Positions 37,715 to 47,032 of a stretch of 64,000 nucleotides of DNA are shown here, in pieces. The notes beneath the pieces are model-generated. The model was not told the DNA's origin and did not search any database. It saw nothing but the letters and a program-made list of their open reading frames with translations. Within the stretch, counting starts at the first letter, position 1; every line of letters starts with the position of its first letter. Origin of the DNA: Lysinibacillus sp. FSL W8-0992 (lineage in GTDB: Bacteria; Bacillota; Bacilli; Bacillales_A; Planococcaceae); assembly GCF_038008685.1 (NCBI RefSeq), contig NZ_JBBOZQ010000001.1:3162001-3226000 (forward strand). Reading direction: 5' to 3'. The position numbers were made by a program, and so were the translations under genes.

Positions 37715-37745
37715 TTTCCTTGGTGTTTACTCCAAGGTTTATAAT
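37715..37745 (+). promoter_or_regulatory. MerR-type promoter of merR
   Basis: TATAAT at 37740-37745 is preceded by a 19-base spacer containing the dyad CCTTGGTGTTTACTCCAAGG (37718-37737). The -35 box (TTTCCT) is poor. Long spacer with central dyad is the hallmark of MerR-activated promoters. Confidence 0.6.
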
Positions 37746-37782
37746 TTAAACTGAATATACAATTTATACGAGGTGAATAGTT

Positions 37783-38205
37783 ATGAATATTAAACAAGCT
37801 GCTGAAATGTTTGAATTAACAGTGGATACTTTACGTTACTATGAAAGAGTTGGCGTTATTCCGTCTGTTCATCGTAATGAGAACGGCTATCGCGATTATA
37901 CTACGAGTGATTTGAACTGGATTTATTTAGCTAAAAATCTGCGTAATGCTGGGCTGTCAATTGAGTCTTTAATCGAGTTTGCGACTTTGGCTCAATTTCG
38001 AGAAACGCAAAATGTTGAAGAAGCTCAAAAACAAATATTGAGGGATCAATTGAAAGAGTTGGACGAAAAATTAGCTAAAATGAATCAAGTACGAGATTTA
38101 CTGGTCTATAAAATTGAAACTTATGATGAACACATCGCTAAATTTAAGACTGGGGAAATGAATTCCGAAAACCTGGAAAAACTATGGGAGAGAAAAAGTG
38201 ATTAA
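37783..38205 (+). CDS. MerR-family transcriptional regulator
   Basis: This 140-residue protein has the MerR N-terminal helix-turn-helix with VDTLRYYERVGVIP and NGYRDYTTSDLNWI, then a coiled-coil dimerisation helix (residues 80-125) and a short tail without sensing cysteines. It resembles the AdhR/aldehyde-responsive subgroup. It is followed 76 bases later by an aldo/keto reductase with its own matching promoter, its likely target. Confidence 0.92.
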   Translation: MNIKQAAEMFELTVDTLRYYERVGVIPSVHRNENGYRDYTTSDLNWIYLAKNLRNAGLSIESLIEFATLAQFRETQNVEEAQKQILRDQLKELDEKLAKMNQVRDLLVYKIETYDEHIAKFKTGEMNSENLEKLWERKSD

Positions 38206-38210
38206 ATCGC

Positions 38211-38241
38211 TTGCTATGGAGTCAACTCCAAAGTTTATAGT
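38211..38241 (+). promoter_or_regulatory. MerR-type promoter of the aldo/keto reductase
   Basis: TTGCTA (38211-38216), a 19-base spacer and TATAGT (38236-38241). The spacer contains TGGAGTCAACTCCA, a perfect dyad of the same type and position as in the merR promoter; both share ACTCCAARGTTTATA. Confidence 0.7.
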
Positions 38242-38281
38242 TAACAATGTAATCAAAAATAGTTGTTTGGAGGAATTTTGA

Positions 38282-39133
38282 CTGCAAACTGTTAAATTAA
38301 ACAATGGAGTAGAGATACCAATTTTAGGATTTGGGACATTTCAAATTACTGACCCTATGCAAGCGGAAACTTCGGTAAAAGAAGCTATCAAGGCTGGCTA
38401 CCGTCATATCGATACCGCGCAAAGCTATATGAATGAAGAAGCTGTAGGACGTGGAATTGCTAGTTCTGGCGTTTCGCGTGAAGAACTATTTATCACTACA
38501 AAAATATGGGTAGAAAATGTCAGCTATGATGGTGTCAAGTCATCATTTGAGCGTTCTTTGAATCGTTTAGCCTTAGACTATGTTGATTTATTATTGATTC
38601 ACCAACCATATAATGATTTTTATGGCGCCTGGCGTGCAATGGAAGAACTTCAGGAGACAGGAAAAGTTCGTGCGATTGGTATTTCAAATTTTGCGGTAGA
38701 TAGAGCTGTTGATTTAGCTGAATTTAACAAAGTAACTCCGCAAGTCAACCAAATTGAAATCAATCCTTTTCAGCAGCAAGTGAAAAATATTGATGCGTTA
38801 AAAGCAGAAGGCATCATGCCTGAAGCATGGGCGCCATTTGCTGAGGGGAAAAACGACATTTTCAATAATCCTATTTTAGTTAAAATTGGTGAAAAATATG
38901 GCAAATCAGTTGCACAAGTAATCACTCGCTGGTTAGTTGAACAAGATATTATTGTTTTAGCAAAATCGGTGAAACCAGAGCGAATGGTAGAAAATATTAA
39001 TGTATTTGATTTTGAATTAACTGAGGAAGACAAGAAAGATATCGCGACATTAAACGAAGGAGAAAGCCAATTTTTCTCTCATGCTGATCCTGAAATGATT
39101 CGCTGGATGGCAAGCCGAAAAATCAATGTTTAA
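38282..39133 (+). CDS. Aldo/keto reductase with probable CTG start
   Basis: An NADPH-dependent reductase of 283 residues. The family N-terminus QTVKLNNGVEIPILGFGTF is encoded only if translation begins at CTG 38282, eight bases after GGAGG (38269-38273). The first ATG (38357) would remove the first beta strands and has no ribosome site. The catalytic tetrad is visible: Asp in HIDTAQSY, Tyr in the same segment, Lys in FITTKIW and His in LLIHQPY. It probably detoxifies reactive aldehydes under MerR control. Confidence 0.9.
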   Translation: MQTVKLNNGVEIPILGFGTFQITDPMQAETSVKEAIKAGYRHIDTAQSYMNEEAVGRGIASSGVSREELFITTKIWVENVSYDGVKSSFERSLNRLALDYVDLLLIHQPYNDFYGAWRAMEELQETGKVRAIGISNFAVDRAVDLAEFNKVTPQVNQIEINPFQQQVKNIDALKAEGIMPEAWAPFAEGKNDIFNNPILVKIGEKYGKSVAQVITRWLVEQDIIVLAKSVKPERMVENINVFDFELTEEDKKDIATLNEGESQFFSHADPEMIRWMASRKINV

Positions 39134-39168
39134 TATTCGTTACAATATTGGCCATCACAAATAACTAA

Positions 39169-39217
39169 AAAAAGAACCCATTTTGATTAATCTTTTTTTT
39201 CAAAATGAGTTCTTTTT
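39169..39217. terminator. Shared terminator between convergent genes
   Basis: An 18-bp stem with one mismatch (39169-39186 with 39200-39217) bounded by A-run and T-run serves the aldo/keto reductase and the opposite LysR gene. Confidence 0.8.
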
Positions 39218-39291
39218 GATTACAATAAATGCCGTTTTGCATGAAGTTTTTAATTAAACTTTATTCCGAGGCAGGGGAGAAAGGAAGTATT

Positions 39292-40188
39292 TTATGCATT
39301 AAAATAAGCAAGCATTCGTTGGATCAATTTATAATTCGTCTGATTTCGATCGTAGATGGCACCAAAAGATAAGGAAAAATTAAATGGATATCCGATTAAC
39401 GGTATAGCCTTAATTCTGCCACTATCAATATATGGATCGTCTTCAATCATCATTTTGGAGACAATACTAACGCCTAGACCAGCTGCTACGGATTTTTTTA
39501 TTACTTCCGGGTTATAAGAATGAAATATAGTGGATATTTGACTGTATCTTTGTTCAAATTCCTTCATTAAGTTTCTATAATAATGTTCTCCATATAAAAT
39601 AAATGATTCACTTAGTACATCTTGCAATTGAATCTCAGAGTGTATCGCAAGAACTGATTTTGCTGAAACAAGAAGATAAAAATTACTTTGAAGTTTTAAT
39701 GGATGAAAAATCAGCTGATTGTCTAACGATTGTGATTCGTTTGTTAATGTGATAAATCCAACATCTGCTTTTTTTTGCATGATCGCTTTAATCACATTAT
39801 GATTTTCCATTTCTGAAATCGAGTAATGTACAAGTGGAAAATCTTTTTTGAAACTTACCAATGCATCTGGCAACAGGGTCATAAAAATGCTTGGAATAGT
39901 AGCGATTTCAACTTTTCCTGAAAAGGTTGCATTTTTGGATTGAATCTCCATTTTAAGTTGATTAGATTTTTGCAATATATCCATTAACTTTGGAATAATC
40001 CACAGACCATCTTCGGTAGGTAATGTACCATTTCGAGAACGTTGAAATAATTGAATACCTAGTTCCTTTTCAAGCATCGAAATGGACTGACTAATTGCTG
40101 ATTGGGTGACATGCAATTGTTGTGATGCAATCGACATCGATTTATTCTCGACAATTGCTTTAACATACTCAAACTGTTCAAAATTCAT
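39292..40188 (-). CDS. LysR-family transcriptional regulator
   Basis: This 298-residue protein begins MNFEQFEYVKAIVENKSMS and has the helix-turn-helix ASQQLHVTQSAISQSISMLE. ATG 40188 was chosen because GGGAGG lies about seven bases upstream. It is divergent from an MFS exporter gene (40306) across an AT-rich 117-base gap, the usual arrangement for LysR control of the neighbour. Confidence 0.9.
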   Translation of the reverse strand: MNFEQFEYVKAIVENKSMSIASQQLHVTQSAISQSISMLEKELGIQLFQRSRNGTLPTEDGLWIIPKLMDILQKSNQLKMEIQSKNATFSGKVEIATIPSIFMTLLPDALVSFKKDFPLVHYSISEMENHNVIKAIMQKKADVGFITLTNESQSLDNQLIFHPLKLQSNFYLLVSAKSVLAIHSEIQLQDVLSESFILYGEHYYRNLMKEFEQRYSQISTIFHSYNPEVIKKSVAAGLGVSIVSKMMIEDDPYIDSGRIKAIPLIGYPFNFSLSFGAIYDRNQTNYKLIQRMLAYFNA

Positions 40189-40305
40189 CGGGGTCCTCCC
40201 ATTAGTAAAACTAATACAAAACATCATTAAAGTTAATTATACATTAAATTAAATTAACTTTATAATAAATATCGTTATATTTTAATAGAAAGTGGGGAGG
40301 CAGAA

Positions 40306-41499
40306 TTGGGTCGACCAAAAATTTGGACAAAAAATTTCTTATATCTTTGCGGTAGTAATTTTTTAATTGGTTTGATGTTTTATATGCTGGCGACAGTTTT
40401 TCCTTTATATGTGCAATCAGGAATGAATGGAAACCAACAACAAATGGGTTTAGTTATTACGATATATGTAATTGGTAGTGTAATAGCACGTATTTTTTCA
40501 GGTTTATGGGTGGACCGCTTTGGTAATAAGAAAATAAGTATAATAGGATTTACTATATTTTTTATTGCTACGATATCCTATTTTGGTGTAATAAATGGGA
40601 TCATTTTATTTTTATTTGTCCGTTTTATTCACGGAATGAGTTATGCAGTTGCTTCAACAGCAACAAACACAGCAGTAGTTTCTGTCTTACCACGTTCTCG
40701 TCAAGGTGAAGGAATTGGTTACTTTAGTATGTTTCTTAGTTTAGCCATGGTTGTTGGGCCATCAATTGGTCTACTTTTATGGGAAAGTGAAAATATTTAT
40801 TTGCTATTAATTGTAGTTTCTATTCTTTCTGCAATTGCATTACTTTTAGTAACACGTGTCAAACTACCAGAAATGGTAAAACCAGTACCAACCATAAAGA
40901 AAAAATTAAAATGGAATGATATTATAGAAATCAGAGCGTTGCCAATTTCTCTCGTGTCCTTTTTCTTATTTTTCTCCTATAGTTCATTATCAGGCTTTTT
41001 AGCATCTTATACGAAGGAAATTCATCAATCTTCTATAACTGGTTTGTTTTTTATTGTCTTTGCCTTAATGATTGTTGTATTTCGCCCAGTAGTTGCTAAA
41101 TTATTTGATCGCTTTAAGGAACATTATATATTTTATCCATCGATCATCGTTTTTACGATAGGTATGTTTTTGTTAAGTCAGGCTCATTCAGTAACGATTA
41201 TTTTAATTGCAGGCACTCTTATGGGGCTTAGCTACGGTATTCTGTTCCCTTGCTTCCAAGGTCTTGCAATCAAACAATCGCCTGCTGTTAGAAGTGGGGC
41301 TGCTACTGCTACTTTCTTTTTACTAAATGATCTTGGATATGGTTTAGGCTCTTATTTCATGGGGTTCACAGCATCTATTAGCAGTTATCGAATAATGTAT
41401 GTCTTTGCGGCTGTTATTTCATTAGTTTCATTAGTTATTTATTTGTTTTTATATCACTTCCCAGATAAAAAACATCAATCGGTTCAAACAGAAATTTAA
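40306..41499 (+). CDS. MFS transporter
   Basis: This 397-residue carrier has twelve hydrophobic segments and motif A (GLWVDRFGNKK) after segment 2. The segment VSVLPRSRQGEGIGYFSM fits a staphylopine/arabinose-efflux-like MFS group. TTG 40306 is the start, five bases after GGGGAGG. Substrate is unknown. Probably controlled by the divergent LysR protein. Confidence 0.88.
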   Translation: MGRPKIWTKNFLYLCGSNFLIGLMFYMLATVFPLYVQSGMNGNQQQMGLVITIYVIGSVIARIFSGLWVDRFGNKKISIIGFTIFFIATISYFGVINGIILFLFVRFIHGMSYAVASTATNTAVVSVLPRSRQGEGIGYFSMFLSLAMVVGPSIGLLLWESENIYLLLIVVSILSAIALLLVTRVKLPEMVKPVPTIKKKLKWNDIIEIRALPISLVSFFLFFSYSSLSGFLASYTKEIHQSSITGLFFIVFALMIVVFRPVVAKLFDRFKEHYIFYPSIIVFTIGMFLLSQAHSVTIILIAGTLMGLSYGILFPCFQGLAIKQSPAVRSGAATATFFLLNDLGYGLGSYFMGFTASISSYRIMYVFAAVISLVSLVIYLFLYHFPDKKHQSVQTEI

Positions 41500-41580
41500 A
41501 ACAGTAATTTCGCGTCATTGGAGCTCGCAATTACAGGTGGGGAAGTTCGGTATCAAGAAGGAAGCTTGCCCAACGACTAA

Positions 41581-41760
41581 AGACTAGGACGTTGTAAATA
41601 TCCCTCCAAATATAAAGAACTAGCATGGTGTAGTAGTTTTGTAACTGGAGAAACAGAATGGCTAGAACCTTTATTTGATGAAAGCTTGATAAATAATCAA
41701 ACAATAAACGTATCGAATTTTTTATTTCGATACGTTTTTATGTTGATGTTATTTAGGTAG
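41581..41760 (+). pseudogene. Possible gene tail fragment
   Basis: An open frame without start reads like protein in its middle (AWCSSFVTGETEWLEPLFDE) and ends across the terminator hairpin at 41706. No family was recognised. The surrounding 41500-42165 holds no intact gene. Confidence 0.25.
41706..41740 (+). terminator. Rho-independent terminator
   Basis: A perfect 12-bp stem (41706-41717 with 41726-41737) is followed by T; it may end the MFS transcript or the decayed gene before it. Confidence 0.8.
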
Positions 41761-41833
41761 TGTAATAGGTAACAAAAATTTTTGATCTGGTGACAAGAGT
41801 TCTTAGCCATATACAGATATTATAGGTAATTGA

Positions 41834-41876
41834 CAAGTCTTCCTCCTCACCAAATAATTTTAGTTTACATAATATA
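41834..41876. repeat. Dispersed repeat, copy 1
   Basis: These 43 bases match 46890-46932 at 39 positions by direct comparison, in the same orientation. Core: CTAAATAATTTTAGTTTACA-type AT-rich sequence after CCTCCTC. Origin unknown; possibly the end of a lost mobile element. Confidence 0.7.
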
Positions 41877-42165
41877 GATACCTTGGTCATAACTTTCTAC
41901 TTATTGGATGCTTCCAATAGTATATAAAGCTTTAGCTGAAAGATTTTCAATCTTCCACAATCGGAAGCATTTCTTTAATAAAGAATGCGACTTTTTAACA
42001 AAAGTATTTAAGCTAATGGGCAGGATTGTGAAATAAGTTCTTCTTTATAAAAACAAGAAAACCAATATTAGTGTGTAAAGAATGGAAATTCATGATGGGG
42101 GAATACTGTAGTTCTCTGTTGCAAATACAATTCAAAATAAAACCATATCAATACGGAGGTAAAAT

Positions 42166-43071
42166 ATGAATGTCCTTGATTGTATCATTATAGGTGGAGG
42201 TCCTTCTGGCTTAAGTGCTAGCTTAACTTTAGGAAGGGCCAGGAGAAACATTGCATTATTTGATGATGGAACAAATAGGAATAAAGTGACACAATCGTCA
42301 CATGGATTTATTACTCGAGATGGGATAAAACCACAAGCGTTTAATGAACTCGCGTTAAAAGAGGTGGAGAATTACCCGTCCGTATCTTATTTTACTGCAA
42401 CAGTTACTGAAATCATTAAGGATATAGATAATGAGCGATTTACTGTCAAAACATCTACTAGTCAGGAATTTGTTTCAGAAAAAATAATACTTGCCACTGG
42501 TATTCAAGAAATATTTACGATACCAAGTATCAAAAAGTTTTATGGGAAAAGTCTTTTTAGTTGTCCGTATTGTGATGGCTGGGAGCAAAAAGATAAGCCA
42601 TTAGTGGTTATTGCAGAAAAAGAAGAGCATGTACTGCATCTGACTAAGTTAATTTATAATTGGTCGCAAGATTTAGTTGTCTTAACGAATGGAGTTCAAT
42701 TATCTAATGAAGGTAAAATGGAGTTACAAATACACAATATCAAAATTATATCGGAAAAGATAAAAGACTTAATAGGTAATGACGGTTACTTACAAAAAAT
42801 AGAGTTTGAATCAGGAGCAACAATTATAAGATCGGGTGGATTTGTTGCCCCATCTTATTATCGTCCAAATCAATTTGCTGAGAAGCTTGGCTGTGAAATT
42901 CATGAAAATGGAAAAGTTATAACAGATGGTGTTGGTAGAACATCCCAGAAAAATGTATATATTGCAGGAGAAACCGAAAGATCTAAACCATCCTCTTTAA
43001 TGATTTCAGCTGCTAAAGGTAATAAAGCTGCGGTCTCAGTAAATACTGATTTAACGATGGAACGCTTCTGA
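42166..43071 (+). CDS. Thioredoxin-reductase-like FAD/NAD(P) oxidoreductase
   Basis: This 301-residue flavoprotein has the FAD motif CIIIGGGPSGLSASLTLGRA at the N-terminus, a CPYCDGWE redox pair near residue 138 as in thioredoxin reductases and the related HypX/YhjA-like group, and the late FAD motif NVYIAGET. The second dinucleotide motif after CPYCDGWE is degenerate (VVIAEKEEHVLHL in place of GGGDSA), so NADPH binding may be altered. GGAGG precedes ATG 42166. It stands alone; partner thiol protein is unknown. Confidence 0.82.
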   Translation: MNVLDCIIIGGGPSGLSASLTLGRARRNIALFDDGTNRNKVTQSSHGFITRDGIKPQAFNELALKEVENYPSVSYFTATVTEIIKDIDNERFTVKTSTSQEFVSEKIILATGIQEIFTIPSIKKFYGKSLFSCPYCDGWEQKDKPLVVIAEKEEHVLHLTKLIYNWSQDLVVLTNGVQLSNEGKMELQIHNIKIISEKIKDLIGNDGYLQKIEFESGATIIRSGGFVAPSYYRPNQFAEKLGCEIHENGKVITDGVGRTSQKNVYIAGETERSKPSSLMISAAKGNKAAVSVNTDLTMERF

Positions 43072-43198
43072 TACGTCATAAGCCCTTTTGCTTCAACTAA
43101 ATAGGTACTTAGCTAATATAATTACACATCATCGCCAATGTGTTGCCACATATACTTCAAACATTGTATTAGAGTTACTATAAAAATTAAGAAGAACG

Positions 43199-43443
43199 GA
43201 TTTTGATTTTAGAATTCGTTTTTTCTTTACTTTCTTCGAATTTAAAGACAATCCTGAACCATCGTACAGAGAGCAAGAATTTGGATTTAAATTGCTCAAA
43301 CAAAATCTTGGAATTAATCAATCATAATCCTTTAACTATTAAAATGAATCTGAAGTTCGGTTAATTTTAAATATAGCGAGTGAAGTTTTTGCTACGTATG
43401 AAAAAAGTAATTTGATTATTTTAGATACATCATTTGACCATTA
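43199..43443 (+). pseudogene. Decayed gene fragment
   Basis: Two coding-like pieces in different frames (FFEFKDNPEPSYREQEFGF, then a stop, then ASEVFATYEKSNLIILDTSF) suggest the tail of a frameshifted gene. No start or family was recognised. Terminator at 43454 follows. The remainder of 43072-43198 is empty. Confidence 0.35.
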
Positions 43444-43453
43444 AGTAGAGTAT

Positions 43454-43488
43454 AAGCCATCGAGAGAGTGATTCTCGATGGCTTTTGG
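43454..43488 (+). terminator. Rho-independent terminator
   Basis: A perfect 12-bp stem (43454-43465 with 43473-43484) is followed by TT; it fits the end of the decayed gene before it. Confidence 0.75.
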
Positions 43489-43577
43489 TTAAAGTCCTAA
43501 ATTTGTTTATATATGAATTTTTTCGAAAATCCCAATTAATATTTGAGGTGGATAATATCTCTTGTCTGATTAAATTG

Positions 43578-43607
43578 AAGTGCTGTATATTTGAATCTAC
43601 AGCACTT
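43578..43607. repeat. Hairpin AAGTGCTGTA / TACAGCACTT
   Basis: A perfect 10-bp inverted repeat with a 10-base loop, followed by ATTTAATT. It may be another terminator; no gene is recognised between it and the previous hairpin. Confidence 0.5.
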
Positions 43608-43783
43608 ATTTAATTAGCACTTCTTTGAAGTTCAAGTGTGAGAAAGCTTGAACAGCGCTTTGGTAAACCTCAAGTGAAAGTAAAACATACACAAACGACG
43701 AAAAGAATATGAAATTGAAGTAATTTTAGAAATTGCATAAATATTTATACAGTTTCCTCTTTACTTTTAAATAATTATTTTGT

Positions 43784-43915
43784 AAGATAAAGCCAACTTC
43801 AAAAGTGGCCAGACCACTTTTGAATTCATTCAGTAAGAGACGCCATCATCTGAAGATGGTGGATTTTGTTTCTTTTTAGTAGGTATCCAAACACCTACTG
43901 AATGAAGATAAAGCC
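43784..43915. mobile_element. MITE-like structured insertion with direct flanking repeats
   Basis: The 11-base sequence AAGATAAAGCC occurs at 43784-43794 and 43905-43915. Between them lie a perfect hairpin (11 bp, 43798-43808 with 43814-43824), a second arm pair TTCATTCAGTA / TACTGAATGAA (43825-43835 with 43896-43906), and an inner hairpin (43843-43850 with 43855-43862). A further hairpin (AGTAGGT / ACCTACT) competes with the second pair. No coding capacity. It could be a small non-autonomous element or a structured RNA. Confidence 0.4.
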
Positions 43916-44000
43916 TTTGGATGCATTGTTTATCTGCGCGAAAGGAAAGCGACAGTAATAATTATTCCAAGGCGAATAGATTGACCGAGGAGTTGATCGT

Positions 44001-44628
44001 ATGGATAAAAAAACCGAACAAAAGAAAGTGTTTTTAGATATCGTCCAACAATTACGACAACTTATTAAAATAGAAAAAATACAGGCTCGTGGCTGGTGAA
44101 AAGTCACCTTCCGAAAGAGTCCTTTCAGAACGTCTAGGTGTCGGGCGATCCTCTGTGAGAGAGGCATTGCAAAGTTTAGAGTTATTAGGTCTTATTGAAA
44201 CGAGACATGGGGAAGGTACGTTTCTAACTTCTACAAAAGCATCAGCTCGTAGAAATATTGTCGATGTTTATATTAGAAGATGAAAATCAAAAAGGATATC
44301 GAATTAACGCGACAAATTCATGAAAAGGAAGCCATTCGCGTTATAAGTTGTACAGAGCCTCTGCGAACACTACCAGTGTGGGGCAGTTTTTTTGTAAAGC
44401 TAGAGATAGAAAGTACGATTAATTGTCGGGATGTTTTACGAGAAATAATCATCGCGTCAGGAAATCGTCTTTCACTAAAAGTCTGGTTTCAGTTAGTAGT
44501 TTATGCCGGTGACCGTTTAAATCGAAACTCAACAGAAGAAGAAAAATTAATCATTCAAACTATGTGGCTATGAAAAAGAAGCAATAAAAGCTTACCAACA
44601 GTGGATGAATGCTGAACAAGGCATTTAG
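44001..44628 (+). pseudogene. GntR/FadR-family regulator with several frameshifts
   Basis: GAGGAG precedes ATG 44001, and the start reads normally (KKVFLDIVQQLRQLIKIEK). One extra A in the run near 44075-44082 moves the continuation PSERVLSERLGVGRSSVREA, the GntR helix-turn-helix, to the next frame. Near 44270 and again near 44565 the sense moves to other frames (ILEDENQK, ELTRQIHEKEA, YQQWMNAEQGI). The product cannot be made. In related genomes a FadR/GntR regulator commonly precedes accD, so it is the decayed local regulator of the fatty-acid genes. Confidence 0.85.
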
Positions 44629-44649
44629 ACAACAAAGGGGGAGTAAAAC

Positions 44650-45498
44650 ATGGTAATACGTAGCTTATTTAGTAAAAAGAAAGAGGATGGACAGGAAAAG
44701 AGATTTCCAGAAGGACTTATGACAAAATGTCCAGAATGCCGTCACATTCAGTTAACAAAGGAATTAGAAAAAAATCATAAAGTGTGTACAAAATGCGACC
44801 ATCATTTCAAAATGACTGCACAGGAGCGCGTAGCATATCTCTTAGATGAAGGTTCATTTGTTTCAATGGATGATCATTTACAAACAAGTAATCCACTTAA
44901 TTTCCCTGATTATGTAGAAAAAATTTCAGTGGCTAAACAACAAACGGGATTAAGCGAAGCTGTACTGACTGGGTTAGGTACTCTTGATGGAGAAGAAATT
45001 GTTGTAGCCATTATGGATTCTCATTTCCGTATGGGCTCAATGGGCTCCGTTGTAGGAGAAAAAATCACACGTGCCGTTGAAAAAGCTATTGATTTACGTG
45101 TACCGATTATTATTTTTACTGCTAGTGGTGGAGCGCGCATGCAAGAAGGTATTCTATCATTAATGCAAATGGTAAAAACGAGTGTGGCATTAAAACGTCA
45201 TAGTGAAGAAGGACTATTATTTATTTCGATTATGACGCATCCCACATACGGTGGCGTTTCAGCAAGCTTTGCCTCTGTTGGAGATATTAATATTGCAGAA
45301 CCGCAAGCATTGATTGGCTTTGCTGGTCGCCGCGTCATTGAAGAAACATTAAGAGAAAAATTACCAAATGATTTCCAAAAGTCAGAGTTTTTACTAGCGC
45401 ATGGTCAGCTTGATGCAGTTTTCCATCGGAAGGATTTACGAAATCAAGTAGCAATGCTTGTAAAAATGCATACAAAAGGCGGTGTGCAACATGTCTAA
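44650..45498 (+). CDS. accD: Acetyl-CoA carboxylase carboxyltransferase subunit beta
   Basis: This 282-residue protein has the N-terminal zinc ribbon (CPECRHIQ ... VCTKCDHHF) and the crotonase-like carboxyltransferase fold with [12 protein letters not shown] and [13 protein letters not shown]. It pairs with AccA to transfer carboxyl from biotin-BCCP to acetyl-CoA, giving malonyl-CoA for fatty acid synthesis. GGGGGAG precedes ATG 44650. It overlaps accA by eight bases. Confidence 0.97.
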   Translation: MVIRSLFSKKKEDGQEKRFPEGLMTKCPECRHIQLTKELEKNHKVCTKCDHHFKMTAQERVAYLLDEGSFVSMDDHLQTSNPLNFPDYVEKISVAKQQTGLSEAVLTGLGTLDGEEIVVAIMDSHFRMGSMGSVVGEKITRAVEKAIDLRVPIIIFTASGGARMQEGILSLMQMVKTSVALKRHSEEGLLFISIMTHPTYGGVSASFASVGDINIAEPQALIGFAGRRVIEETLREKLPNDFQKSEFLLAHGQLDAVFHRKDLRNQVAMLVKMHTKGGVQHV

Positions 45499-46447
45499 AA
45501 ATTTTGCTTTTGAAGAACCAGTAGTACAATTACGAGAAAAAATTGATGAATTAAAAACGATTGCTACAGAGGCAGATGTAGATATGACAAGAGAAATCGA
45601 AAAGCTTGAAACACGTCTAACACAGGTAGAACAATCTATTTATGCCAATATGAAGCCATGGGATCGTGTACAGATTGCTAGACATCCAGAACGACCAACT
45701 ACTTTACAATATATAGAAGCTATATGTGAAAACTTTATTGAGTTACATGGAGATCGTACATTTGGTGATGATGCAGCTATTCTTGGAGGAATTGCTCTCT
45801 TTGAAGAACAGCCCGTAACAATTGTTGGACATCAACGAGGAAAATCAACGAAAGAAAATATTCGACGAAATTTTGGTATGCCACACCCTGAAGGATATCG
45901 TAAGGCATTACGTTTAATGAAGCAAGCTGAGAAATTTAAGCGCCCAATTATTTGTTTTATTGATACAAAAGGAGCCTATCCGGGTAAGGCAGCCGAGGAA
46001 CGCGGCCCAAGTGAAGCCATTGCTAGAACTCTCTCTGAAATGGCGATTCTAACAGTACCAGTTATTAGTATTGTTATTGGTGAAGGCGGAAGTGGGGGTG
46101 CCATTGCATTAGGGGTAGCTAATCGTGTCTTTATGTTAGAGAACTCAACGTATTCGGTTATCTCGCCTGAAGGGGCTGCATCGATCTTGTGGCGAGATGG
46201 TAGCCTAGGGAAGCAAGCTGCAGAAGCAATGCGTATAACAGCACCTGACTTAAAAGAGCTCGACGTTATTGATGGAATAATCCCTGAAATAACTGGTGGA
46301 GCACACCGCAATGTTGCGAAGCAAGCATCTTATATAAAAGAATGTATAAGCGTCACACTAAAAGCATTGAATTCTCTAAATGGCGAACAATTAATTGAAG
46401 ATCGCTATGAGAAATTCAGAAAGATTGGACAATATACAGAAGTTTAA
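45491..46447 (+). CDS. accA: Acetyl-CoA carboxylase carboxyltransferase subunit alpha
   Basis: A 318-residue protein with an N-terminal coiled coil and the AccA pattern: [44 protein letters not shown] and [18 protein letters not shown] 45491 has AAGGCGGTG eight bases upstream, inside the end of accD. It forms the alpha half of the carboxyltransferase. The pfk and pyk genes that often follow accA in Bacilli are absent here. Confidence 0.97.
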   Translation: MSKNFAFEEPVVQLREKIDELKTIATEADVDMTREIEKLETRLTQVEQSIYANMKPWDRVQIARHPERPTTLQYIEAICENFIELHGDRTFGDDAAILGGIALFEEQPVTIVGHQRGKSTKENIRRNFGMPHPEGYRKALRLMKQAEKFKRPIICFIDTKGAYPGKAAEERGPSEAIARTLSEMAILTVPVISIVIGEGGSGGAIALGVANRVFMLENSTYSVISPEGAASILWRDGSLGKQAAEAMRITAPDLKELDVIDGIIPEITGGAHRNVAKQASYIKECISVTLKALNSLNGEQLIEDRYEKFRKIGQYTEV

Positions 46448-46631
46448 ATTCATTTTTAGGTTATTGGACATGTGATGGAAGAAAAAATATTTGTAATAAA
46501 GTTTGGTAAAAATAATTTCGCATTTAAATAAAACCCATTCATTTTGATCAAACTTCCAACCGTAAAAAGCCTTTTATAGTTAATGCAGTACGGAAGTCTA
46601 TTTTGAATCGGGATATGCGGAAAAAAATAAG

Positions 46632-46695
46632 AAGACACCAAAATCTAAACTTATTTGACATTAAGTAAAGTTTAGACTTTGGTGTCTTTAAAGTT
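46632..46695 (+). terminator. Terminator of accDA
   Basis: A 21-bp stem with one mismatch (46632-46652 with 46668-46688) is followed by TAAAG on plus and an A/T-rich flank; it is the longest hairpin in the window. Confidence 0.75.
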
Positions 46696-46990
<295 letters not shown>

Positions 46991-47028
46991 AATAAACTCA
47001 GATAATCGTTAAATCATCTGAGTTTATT
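46991..47028 (-). terminator. Terminator of the SCO1-like gene
   Basis: A perfect 13-bp stem (46991-47003 with 47016-47028) is followed by TTTAATTT on the minus strand. Confidence 0.75.
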
Positions 47029-47032
47029 CATC

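Noticed and set aside
43784-43915. CRISPR-like repeat
   Set aside because: Only two copies of an 11-base direct repeat and no regular spacing.
46456-46641. Minus-strand 61-codon open frame after accA
   Set aside because: No ribosome site; in the intergenic terminator region.
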